DNA from: Rhodothermia bacterium
GTDB lineage: Bacteria > Bacteroidota > Rhodothermia > Balneolales > Balneolaceae
Assembly (NCBI GenBank): GCA_030427885.1
Contig: JAUICM010000006.1
Location: 1 to 64,000 of the forward strand
Reading direction: 5' to 3'
Length of the DNA: 64,000 bases
In this document: positions 34,268 through 42,701 of the stretch, in pieces
Layout of the letters: the number at the start of each line of letters is the position of its first letter
Position numbering within the stretch: the first letter of the stretch is position 1
Notes under the pieces: generated by a model
Database searches by the model: none
Seen by the model: the letters and a program-made list of their open reading frames with translations, nothing else
What the model was told of the DNA's origin: nothing
Program-made: the position numbers and the translations under genes

Positions 34268-37144
34268 ATGAAAGCCACGCTTTTAATGGTGTGGAAAAGA
34301 AGAGAAAACGACTTGAGTAAAGGTAAGCAGATTGCAAAGCTGATACTGCTATTTATAGCGATTTCAGGATTTTTTACAAGTATTGGAAAGGCACAGACCA
34401 CTGGATCTTTAAAAGGACAGGTAACCGATTCAGGAACTTCGGAACCGGTGTTTGGTGTGAACATTTTTATCACAGAATTAGGTAGGGGGGCTGCTACTGA
34501 TCTTGATGGGAATTACTCAGTAGAAAACGTACCTGCAGGAACATACGAGGTCCGGTTTTCATACTTAGGATATGTAACTCAAAATATCCCTGTTGTGATT
34601 ACTGCCGGAGAAACCGTTGATGTAAATGTATCCCTTTCACCAGATCTTATAGAAGGAGAAGAAATAACGGTGCTTGCCCAGGCGGCAGGTCAGGTCGCGG
34701 CGATCAAGCAACAGATGGAATCCAATACCATTGTAAATGTTGTATCAAAGGAGAAATTAGCAGAACTGCCAGATAATAATGCAGCTGAATCGGTGGGAAG
34801 ATTGCCGGGTGTTTCCGTTCAAAGAAATGCTGGTGAAGCTTCTAAAGTGGTTGTTCGCGGGCTTTCACCAAAATTCAATTCAATTACTGTGAATGGGATC
34901 AAAATCCCGGGTTCTGATCCAGCTGATCGTTCAGTAGATCTGAGTCTGGTGCCGTCAGAAGTGTTGGATGGTATAGAGGTTTTTAAGGCCCTTACGCCTG
35001 ATAAAGATGCAGATGCCGTGGGTGGTACGGTAAATCTATTGGTTAAAAAAGCTCCGATCGGATTGAACGGAAGTACGAGCTTTGAATATGGATATAATGA
35101 TCTGAGACAGGAGCTGGGTCAGTATAAAGGGAGTTTGAACCTGAGTAACCGATTCCTTGATGATAAACTTGGTGTATTGGTTACGGGTAGTTTTCAGAAG
35201 GCAAATCGTTCTTCTGAGCAGTTGGATAATAACCTTCTTTTTAACCGGGCTGATTCAACATTGAGAACGGAAAACCTGAATTTAGCCGATACCAGAGAAA
35301 CCCGAAAAAGATACGGGGCAAGCATATCATTAGATTATGACCTGGACAATACAGATCTGTTTCTTTCTAGCTTTATGGGAAGAACCGACCGGGATGAGTT
35401 GAGACTCAGAAAAAGATACAGAGTTGGAAATACCAGGGTTGAGTATGATCTCAGAGATCGTGAAAGAACGGAGATTTTATATACTAATTCGCTTCGTGGA
35501 GTTCATAGTAAGGACATTTTTAAAGTAGACTGGCAGCTGGCACATTCCTATAGTCTTGGAAAGCAGCCTTATGGCAATTATGCCAGATTTCAGGAGCTTG
35601 GCGCATTTAAAAATGGTTTGATTGACTATCAGGGGCCTGAAGTAATCCCCGGATTTGCCAGAAATGATCTGAATGCTACCTGGTTTCAGTATGGTACTTT
35701 CAATACCTCGAGATCTACGAACAGAGACCTTACTGCAGAGTTAAATGCTCAGATAGATTATGAAATAGCCAATATCAACGGCTTTATAAAGTTTGGCGGG
35801 AAGTATAAAGACAAGAAACGCATATATGACGTTGACGAGCTAAGAACAGATTATAATGTAGTGAGCGAGATCGGACAGGCTAATCCGGATCTCTTTGATC
35901 TATACAACAGTACACACATCGCCATCAGTAATTTTATTGATCCGGATTATGACAATCCTGATTTCCTGGATGGAGATTATGAAATGACTGTCGGCCTTGA
36001 TCAGCAGGGGCTGGCTGATTTTTATGAAACCTACAGCAGCCGATACGAACTCAACAGAACTATTGATCTGAGTGATTATACAGCAGGTGAGACGGTATCT
36101 GCGGGTTATGTAATGGCCGAAATGAATTTTGGGCCTAAAGTGACGCTCATACCTGGATTCCGATACGAGTACACAGAGAATTTTTATGAAGGCAAATTCG
36201 GTAAGCCAACAGGCAATCTCGGTCAATCAGGTACAATTATTGACACAACCGGTGGACAGAATTATGGCGAGTTATTACCTCAGGTACATTTGAAAGTTAA
36301 TATTATTGAAGGGGTAGATCTGAGATTGGCGTATACCGAAAGCCTGTCTCGCCCGGATTATTATAACCTGGTTCCGTTCGAGCAAGTGAATGATGCTGAG
36401 CAGGTCCTGGCGAGAGGTAATCCTAACCTGAAGCATACAAAAGCCAGTAACTATGATGTGTTTCTTTCTTTTTACAAAAGCAGCCTGGGCTATTTCTCGG
36501 TGGGTGCGTTTTACAAGGAGCTCGATGACATCGACTATATAAGGGTGACACGACTCACTGAAGGTGAATATGCCAACTATGAGTTAACATCTCCGGTTAA
36601 CAGTGATGAGATCACAACGGTTAAAGGGGTTGAGTTTGACCTGCAAACGGATTTCAGATTTTTGCCAAAACCACTGAATGGGTTGATCCTTTCAGCTAAT
36701 CTGGCCTTTATTAATTCGGAGACTTTTTTCCCTTACTTCAAAATCGGACCGAGAGATCCAAACCCACCATTTCGCCCAACTATAGTGGACACTGTACGCG
36801 CCGGGAAGCTACCGGGCCAGCCTGATGTTACTGCAGCAGTGACCATAGGATATGAGATAGGATTGTTTTCTGCCAGATTATCACTCTCGCATCAACAGGA
36901 AATTCTTCAGCAGATATCAACCCAGTCAATTACCGACCAGCTTTCAGATGGCTTCAACTTCTGGGATTTCAGATTGAACCAGTCTTTCAGAAAAATACCG
37001 GGCTTCACCTTTTTTGTGAACATCAACAACCTGACCAGTGAAAGCGAACGCTCAACTATGGGATCAGGAACAGGTGAGTCGCGACTGACACAAGTAAACA
37101 ATTTTGGAATGAATGCCAGTACAGGCTTCAGATATAAATTTTAA
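34268..37144 (+). CDS. TonB-dependent receptor with carboxypeptidase-like N-domain
   Basis: 958 residues from ATG 34268 (preceded by AAGGACAACA). An N-terminal signal (RENDLSKGKQIAKLILLF, to about residue 43) is followed by a CarboxypepD_reg-like domain (about 46-130; GSLKGQVTDSG, GNYSVENVPAGTYEV), the plug (about 140-260; ELPDNNAAESVGRLPGVSVQ, KALTPDKDADAVGGTV) and a 22-strand barrel ending FGMNASTGFRYKF. The plug signature is that of the Xanthomonas/Caulobacter-type (TIGR01782) receptors rather than SusC proper. It imports glycan fragments across the outer membrane using TonB energy. No SusD partner follows. First gene of the utilisation operon; the 105 bases upstream in frame are not used. 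Confidence 0.92.
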   Translation: MKATLLMVWKRRENDLSKGKQIAKLILLFIAISGFFTSIGKAQTTGSLKGQVTDSGTSEPVFGVNIFITELGRGAATDLDGNYSVENVPAGTYEVRFSYLGYVTQNIPVVITAGETVDVNVSLSPDLIEGEEITVLAQAAGQVAAIKQQMESNTIVNVVSKEKLAELPDNNAAESVGRLPGVSVQRNAGEASKVVVRGLSPKFNSITVNGIKIPGSDPADRSVDLSLVPSEVLDGIEVFKALTPDKDADAVGGTVNLLVKKAPIGLNGSTSFEYGYNDLRQELGQYKGSLNLSNRFLDDKLGVLVTGSFQKANRSSEQLDNNLLFNRADSTLRTENLNLADTRETRKRYGASISLDYDLDNTDLFLSSFMGRTDRDELRLRKRYRVGNTRVEYDLRDRERTEILYTNSLRGVHSKDIFKVDWQLAHSYSLGKQPYGNYARFQELGAFKNGLIDYQGPEVIPGFARNDLNATWFQYGTFNTSRSTNRDLTAELNAQIDYEIANINGFIKFGGKYKDKKRIYDVDELRTDYNVVSEIGQANPDLFDLYNSTHIAISNFIDPDYDNPDFLDGDYEMTVGLDQQGLADFYETYSSRYELNRTIDLSDYTAGETVSAGYVMAEMNFGPKVTLIPGFRYEYTENFYEGKFGKPTGNLGQSGTIIDTTGGQNYGELLPQVHLKVNIIEGVDLRLAYTESLSRPDYYNLVPFEQVNDAEQVLARGNPNLKHTKASNYDVFLSFYKSSLGYFSVGAFYKELDDIDYIRVTRLTEGEYANYELTSPVNSDEITTVKGVEFDLQTDFRFLPKPLNGLILSANLAFINSETFFPYFKIGPRDPNPPFRPTIVDTVRAGKLPGQPDVTAAVTIGYEIGLFSARLSLSHQQEILQQISTQSITDQLSDGFNFWDFRLNQSFRKIPGFTFFVNINNLTSESERSTMGSGTGESRLTQVNNFGMNASTGFRYKF

Positions 37145-37200
37145 CCAGGCAACAGGCACCGCCTTTTGCAAAAAAAACAATCAATAAATAGGAGACAACA

Positions 37201-38748
37201 ATGCGAATTGTTACTAAAACCAGCCTTCTCAGGTTTGCATGTTCTTTCAGTTTTGCGTTAATGCTGGCAGTATTTGCCGGAAATAGCGCATTTGCTCAAA
37301 GAACAGTAAATGTAAGTCCTGGAGTAGGTACACTTAACACTGCTATCGATAGTGATACAACCGAAACCGGCGCACGGGTAGACTCTAATACTGTTTATGT
37401 ACTTGAAAGAGATGGTACCTACCTTCTCGAAGGAAGTATTGAGCACAGAGGATACCATCTAAGTATTGTAGCTGAAGAAGGGGAAGGAGCTCGTCCGAAG
37501 CTGATTCCTGCTGTACCAGATGGGGGAGAATCGGGGCGTCCATTCCGACCAAGAGGCGATCTGACCATTAAAGGTCTGTATGTAACTGGTCAGGATGAAC
37601 TGGGTGGTTTAACAACACGCATGTTCCGTATCAGTGAAAATGATGTTACCATCAGAATCGACGATAGCCACCTTGATAAAGATGGCCAAACTGCTTTCAG
37701 GAATGATGGTACTGGCGTACGTCTGTTTCTGACTAACTCAATTGTCAGCAATATGGGTATAACCAGCAGCCCGGATAACGGTAGAGTTCTTGACGATCGT
37801 GGTAACCAAATGGATACGGTTTATTTTGAGAATAACACATTCTACAATATCACAGCTCAGATCATTCGTGATGCTGGTGGGTTGATCAATTATGCGTACT
37901 ACAATCAGAATACTGCATACAATGTTGGAAAAGGTACTGCTGTAGAGTTTGGACCTGTTGTTGAAGGTGTTTTTGAAAATAACATCATTATTAACGGTGC
38001 TGCATATGGTTATCCTGATAACGAAGAAGTAGCATACATCTTAGATGTTGATCCAATGACTGAGGAAGAAACCGATTCTCTTGGAGCCCAGAGTGTATCG
38101 ATCAGTAATAACAACATTTTTACTGCTTCAGAGGTCACAGATGCCTATCCTGATACAGTGAATGCCGCAATGCTATTTACAGAAACCGCAGAAGCATTTA
38201 TCGAAGCTCAGGGTTCTGCTTCAACTAACATCAGTGAAGACATCACTTTCGAAAGTGCTCCCGGTCTTCCAACAACTGTAGTTACTGAATTTTATGCAGG
38301 TTCTGCAGGTAATACTGAGTTCGATACAGCAAATGAGCCATTCGACTTCAGCTATGCTGATACTTTTACTTCATATTCTGCCGGTACCCGGGGGCAGGCT
38401 GTTGGATCTCTTAACTGGTTCCCTGGTATGACTGTTTCAGTTGAAGAGGACCTGTTCTCTGATAATCCTGACGGATTTAAGATCAATGGAAACTATCCAA
38501 ACCCGTTCAACCCATCTACTAACATCTCAATCAGTCTTCCACAGGCTGCAGATGTATCAGTTGATATTTTCAACATGATCGGGCAAAAAGTATTAAGTAT
38601 TCCTGCTCAGCGTCTGGCTGCCGGTACTAACCAGTCGCTTAGAGTTGAAGCTGGAAACCTGACTTCCGGAATGTATATATACCGTGTTACAGCTGTTTCA
38701 GGCGCCAACACCATGGTTAACTCCGGACGTATGACTTTAATAAAGTAA
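37201..38748 (+). CDS. T9SS-sorted beta-helix-like surface protein
   Basis: 515 residues: signal peptide (to about residue 33, NSAFAQ), a repetitive beta-rich body (about 34-410) with parallel beta-helix character (LTIKGLYVTGQ, TIRIDDSHLDKDG, LFLTNSIVSNMG, DTVYFENNTFYNI), and a T9SS sorting domain (about 425-515; NYPNPFNPSTNISI to MTLIK). The body resembles DUF4957/DUF5123 proteins of polysaccharide loci and the fold of chondroitinase B-type lyases, but I see no catalytic residues that decide it. It sits directly after the TonB receptor, where SusD would be in Bacteroidetes loci, so it may be a surface glycan-binding protein or a lyase. Good ribosome site GGAGACAACA before the ATG. Confidence 0.75.
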   Translation: MRIVTKTSLLRFACSFSFALMLAVFAGNSAFAQRTVNVSPGVGTLNTAIDSDTTETGARVDSNTVYVLERDGTYLLEGSIEHRGYHLSIVAEEGEGARPKLIPAVPDGGESGRPFRPRGDLTIKGLYVTGQDELGGLTTRMFRISENDVTIRIDDSHLDKDGQTAFRNDGTGVRLFLTNSIVSNMGITSSPDNGRVLDDRGNQMDTVYFENNTFYNITAQIIRDAGGLINYAYYNQNTAYNVGKGTAVEFGPVVEGVFENNIIINGAAYGYPDNEEVAYILDVDPMTEEETDSLGAQSVSISNNNIFTASEVTDAYPDTVNAAMLFTETAEAFIEAQGSASTNISEDITFESAPGLPTTVVTEFYAGSAGNTEFDTANEPFDFSYADTFTSYSAGTRGQAVGSLNWFPGMTVSVEEDLFSDNPDGFKINGNYPNPFNPSTNISISLPQAADVSVDIFNMIGQKVLSIPAQRLAAGTNQSLRVEAGNLTSGMYIYRVTAVSGANTMVNSGRMTLIK

Positions 38749-38770
38749 GGTTTATAGTTCTTATGAGTCG

Positions 38771-38811
38771 CTGGGAGGTCTGTGAAAGGGCCTTCCAGAC
38801 TTTAATTTATT
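38771..38811 (+). terminator. Hairpin between the beta-helix and lipoprotein genes
   Basis: CTGGGAGG (38771-38778) can pair with CCTTCCAG (38791-38798) with one G-U pair, followed by ACTTTAATTTATT. The U-tract is broken, so it is likely a partial terminator or an mRNA-stabilising end that would favour the first two genes over the rest of the operon. Confidence 0.4.
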
Positions 38812-38858
38812 ACTCACTCAATACTCAGATCACGTTAAAATTGTGATCAATAATACTC

Positions 38859-41405
38859 ATGATCGGTAGAAGCTTAATCATCTTAACCCTTTTTGTTTCT
38901 TCTTTGGCGTGTAGCTCAAACTCTCCGCAGAAGATCAGCTTTACAAACCAGCCATATTTCTTTGACGCAGGAGGTGCAAATTCATCGCTGAAAAGTGAAA
39001 CTTACCCCCTGACCCCGAAACTGAAGTACTCAGAAGAATTTGGGTATGGATTTACCAATACAAAGGCTGAAGGGTTCTACCATGAAGACACAGAACGTTC
39101 AAGAGACGATTTTTTAATAGATGGCATTATAAGCGGGGATATAACTTTCAAGGCAGATATCCCGGAAGGAGACTGGTGGTTAACCATATGGTTTGAACTT
39201 GGCATGGAGGATTCAAGCACTACACGACTCTATATCAATGGAGAGAATTTGACTCCGGCGCTCCAAACCTTCACCCCTGAAGCAGAAGGAAGAGAAGTAA
39301 TAGACCAAACCTATCGGTTGGTTCAAAGAAAATTTCGTGCATCCGAAACGGGTTTTAATTTCAGAATGGAAGGAGTTGAGGATGACGTCCGACTATTAGG
39401 CTTTAGCCTGATCCCTGACCCGGAAGCAAGTGATGATGAAAGAGCCGTTGCATTAACAAAAGAAATCAGAAAGGCAGGGAAGTTCAATAGTACAGATAAA
39501 CTTGAGCCTTTGATTGCAAAGCTTGATCGTTTAAAAAATGAGCCCGGGATGCAGAATTTTTCAGCATTCTGGAAGCTACAGCTTCAGATCGTTAAAGAAG
39601 GAGAGAAATTCTTCAATTACAGGGGATGGAGTCACAGAACTGAAGAAACCGGTATGGGACTTTTCGATCATATTCATCAGGGTATTCTGATGTACGATGG
39701 TATGCTCACTTCTACTGAAGCTGAAAAAAATCTGATGTATGAGAGAGCCTTATGGTACAATGCGAGATTATTGTACTGGCTATGGCTTGAAGGTGGATCT
39801 TACCGTGAAAGGGAAGCCGCTTTTACATACATGAGGAAAATGAAGCAATTATATCCGGATGATGAACTGGTGAGGATGTATAATGGAGAAAAGATCGATA
39901 CCAAAGATCGTTTCGATGACATCAAGAAGCCAGCCAATGCTCCAGAATGGGCCTTTGCTGAGTGGGAAGTATCCAACAGACTGAAAGAGGTTGTTGATTG
40001 GTGGGTGCTTGAACAACAGAATGAAAATGGCGAGTTCGGTGGTAAATTCGGTGATGATGTGGAAATACTTCGGTTTTGGTCGCCACTGATCCTTTCAGGT
40101 GATTCAGTTACTTATCAGGGTTGGAAGAAACTGGCAGACGGAGTGTGGAACAGTTCAAAAGTGAAAGACGGATATGCCAAGAAACCAAGTGATGTTGAGC
40201 ATTCTTCAGAATTCATCTCTGATACCGCACCATTGATGGTTTTATATAATGATTCAGAAGAATATGAGCATCGTTTGTCTTATTCAGCTGATTATTTTAT
40301 GAATTTATGGACGGGCTTCAATGAAAACGGGCATCGTTTCTTTAAGTCATCCTGGTTCAGCTCCAGTGAAATAGAAATGGAGCCACCGAAAAACAGAGAT
40401 GTACCTTACACTACCCGTGCAGCAAAAGCCGTTCGATATTATGCCTGGAAGTCAAAGGATCCATCAACCTTAAAAGCCCTTGAAGAGTGGGCAGATGGAT
40501 GGCTTGCAGTAAGCCAAAAAACTGATAAAGGAAAACCCAAAGGTATAATTCCGGCTTCGGTTGCTTTCCCTTCGGAGAACTTCAATGGCGATGAGGAAAC
40601 CTGGTATATCGCCAACATGTTTTGGGATTATTTTGATTGGGATGGTGGCGCTTCAATTCTGGATCAGTTGCTGTTTACCTGGACCATAACCGGAAATGAT
40701 AAGTACCTGACACCGTTCTACCAGCACCTGGAACTGGTTTCCAAATATGATAAAGAATTGTCGAAACCAGAGAATCCATTCAAAGAAGGATCGGAAGGCT
40801 GGGCTGCGTATATACTTGGTAACAGTGGGAATTTCTGGAATGTTTCTGGCACTTGGAGGCTGCTTTCCGGTGACACAAAATATGATAAACTTATCATTGA
40901 GCACGGTACTCCCTTTATCAAATACAGGCTTACCGGAAATGAAGACTATTTGGTGGAAGGTATCCAACCTTTTCTGGAAACCATCCGCTATAACGTTCCA
41001 ATGATCTCGACTGAAGCCATTCATACCGATCGTGTTCATATTGGTCCCGACAGAGCCCGCGAGATCGGTATCCTGCAGGGCATGATCACAGGCTATGGAA
41101 TCGGAGAAAGTTCGTCACCCTACATTGCAGTTAGCTGGGAAAAGGCAAGCAGAGATCTGACCTATCTGGTTACAGGAAGTGATTCAACAAGCCTGGATGT
41201 AGATATCTATTCCTTTTCAAATAAAGAAGAATCAGTGACCATGAGATTATGGCAGTTGAAGTCTGGACTCTACAGCCTTAAACAAACTCAAAATGGAAAT
41301 GAAGAGATCCGCGCTATTGATGTGATCAAGGCAGGGGATCGTTTTGAGCTAAAAATACCTTCAAAAGAACCTGTTTCGATACAAATCGAACGAGTGGGCA
41401 ACTAA
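38859..41405 (+). CDS. Unclassified glycan-locus lipoprotein, helical-toroid-like
   Basis: 848 residues with lipobox SSLAC at about residue 18. Residues 25-185 look like a malectin or galactose-binding beta domain (YFFDAGGANSS, GDWWLTIWFELG, LYINGENL, FNFRMEG). From about 200 to 760 the chain is helical and very Trp/Tyr/Asp-rich (WAFAEWEVSNRLKEVVDWWV, FSAFWKLQLQIV, FWDYFDWDGGASILDQLLF), as in (alpha/alpha) toroid lyases and hydrolases. A C-terminal beta sandwich (about 765-848) follows. I cannot assign it to a known GH or PL family. By position and layout it is the best candidate for the polymer-attacking surface enzyme. It is upstream of the Nramp-like gene by 13 bases. Confidence 0.7.
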   Translation: MIGRSLIILTLFVSSLACSSNSPQKISFTNQPYFFDAGGANSSLKSETYPLTPKLKYSEEFGYGFTNTKAEGFYHEDTERSRDDFLIDGIISGDITFKADIPEGDWWLTIWFELGMEDSSTTRLYINGENLTPALQTFTPEAEGREVIDQTYRLVQRKFRASETGFNFRMEGVEDDVRLLGFSLIPDPEASDDERAVALTKEIRKAGKFNSTDKLEPLIAKLDRLKNEPGMQNFSAFWKLQLQIVKEGEKFFNYRGWSHRTEETGMGLFDHIHQGILMYDGMLTSTEAEKNLMYERALWYNARLLYWLWLEGGSYREREAAFTYMRKMKQLYPDDELVRMYNGEKIDTKDRFDDIKKPANAPEWAFAEWEVSNRLKEVVDWWVLEQQNENGEFGGKFGDDVEILRFWSPLILSGDSVTYQGWKKLADGVWNSSKVKDGYAKKPSDVEHSSEFISDTAPLMVLYNDSEEYEHRLSYSADYFMNLWTGFNENGHRFFKSSWFSSSEIEMEPPKNRDVPYTTRAAKAVRYYAWKSKDPSTLKALEEWADGWLAVSQKTDKGKPKGIIPASVAFPSENFNGDEETWYIANMFWDYFDWDGGASILDQLLFTWTITGNDKYLTPFYQHLELVSKYDKELSKPENPFKEGSEGWAAYILGNSGNFWNVSGTWRLLSGDTKYDKLIIEHGTPFIKYRLTGNEDYLVEGIQPFLETIRYNVPMISTEAIHTDRVHIGPDRAREIGILQGMITGYGIGESSSPYIAVSWEKASRDLTYLVTGSDSTSLDVDIYSFSNKEESVTMRLWQLKSGLYSLKQTQNGNEEIRAIDVIKAGDRFELKIPSKEPVSIQIERVGN

Positions 41406-41418
41406 ACCGGATAGTATA

Positions 41419-42669
41419 GTGACAGTAAAGAAAGAATCATTTTTCCAGAAATTTAAATTACTCATCCTTTCACTTGGACCGGGTTTATTCATTATCGGAT
41501 ATAACATCGGTACCGGAAGTGTTACCTCAATGGCATCAACCGGTGCTGAATACGGTATGATGTTAACCTGGCCTTTACTGCTTTCATGTGTGTTTACATA
41601 CATCCTGATCGTAGTATTTGGGAAGTACACTTTGGTAACGGGTGACACGGTGATTCACAGTTATAAGAAGCATTTTGGTAAACCAGCCGGTCTGTTTGTA
41701 TTGATCGCGCTTATTTTCACAGAAGCTGTAGGAAGCGTGGGTGTAATGGCTATCGTTACTCAGGTTACACAAGAGTGGACAAGGCCACTGACAGCTTCAG
41801 GCAGCGGAATTGATCCGATCTATTCTACATTGGGATTCGGAGCCATATTGTATGCCCTTCTTTGGAATGGGAAGCAGAATTTTTTCGAAAAGGTTTTAGC
41901 TGTATTTGTGGGAATAATGGGATTCAGTTTTCTGCTTACAATGATCATGGTCATACCTGATCCGGGTCAGGTTCTTGCCGGTGTGGTTTCAGGTGTGCCA
42001 AACGAATCAGGCGCTTTTTTGCTGGTAGCCAGTATGGTTGGAACCACAATGGGTGCAGTGATCTATGTAGTCAGGTCTGTTCTTATCAAAGGTAAAGGTT
42101 GGGGAATGAATCAGTTACATCTCGAAAAAAGGGATGCTAAAGTATCAGCCATAGTGATGTTTGTCTTAAGTATCTCGGTGATGGCAGCGGCTGCCGGGAC
42201 CCTGTATCCGCAAGGGATCAAAGTAGATAACGCCATTGATATGGTGAAGCTATTGGAGCCATTTGCCGGCAAATTTGCTCTTTCTATTTTTGTGGGAGGT
42301 ATTCTTGCTGCAGGACTTTCATCTCTTTTCCCGCACATTATGTTAGCTCCGATGCTGATCTCAGATTACAGAGGGGTGAACCCGGATTATCAATCTACTA
42401 CTAACAGGCTGATCTCACTTGGAATCATCCTGTTAAGTTTGCTTGTACCAATTTTAGGAGGCCGTCCTGTTTTTATAATGATCCTTTCCCAGGCATTTAT
42501 TGCCACGGTAACCCCGGTTGTGATCGTACTTATGCTAATACTGATGAACCGCAAAGAGGTGGTTGGTGAGCATACATTATCCCGTAAGCAGAATATGATG
42601 GTGGGCACAACACTCGTCTTTTCAGCTGTGATGGCGGTTTTCGGAATGATGGGCATTTTTGGAATTTAG
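41419..42669 (+). CDS. Nramp-fold transporter without the metal-binding residues
   Basis: 416 residues, GTG start at 41419, about eleven membrane segments. The first segment reads LGPGLFIIGYNIGTGSV, which aligns with the Nramp segment GPG...DPGN, but the Asp and Asn that bind metal are Gly and Ser. In the sixth segment GTTMGAVIYVVRS stands where Nramps have the MPH motif. The core ligands Asp, Asn and Met are therefore missing. It is Nramp-related by fold, not a probable divalent-metal importer. Between a surface lipoprotein and beta-glucuronidase it may carry an oligosaccharide, sugar acid or other locus product across the inner membrane. Confidence 0.75.
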   Translation: MTVKKESFFQKFKLLILSLGPGLFIIGYNIGTGSVTSMASTGAEYGMMLTWPLLLSCVFTYILIVVFGKYTLVTGDTVIHSYKKHFGKPAGLFVLIALIFTEAVGSVGVMAIVTQVTQEWTRPLTASGSGIDPIYSTLGFGAILYALLWNGKQNFFEKVLAVFVGIMGFSFLLTMIMVIPDPGQVLAGVVSGVPNESGAFLLVASMVGTTMGAVIYVVRSVLIKGKGWGMNQLHLEKRDAKVSAIVMFVLSISVMAAAAGTLYPQGIKVDNAIDMVKLLEPFAGKFALSIFVGGILAAGLSSLFPHIMLAPMLISDYRGVNPDYQSTTNRLISLGIILLSLLVPILGGRPVFIMILSQAFIATVTPVVIVLMLILMNRKEVVGEHTLSRKQNMMVGTTLVFSAVMAVFGMMGIFGI

Positions 42670-42701
42670 AAATTGAAACAAAGAATATTTAGAACGGATT
42701 A

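Noticed and set aside
41419-42669. Divalent metal importer (standard Nramp call)
   Set aside because: The metal-binding Asp, Asn and Met positions are not kept, and the neighbours are all glycan genes.
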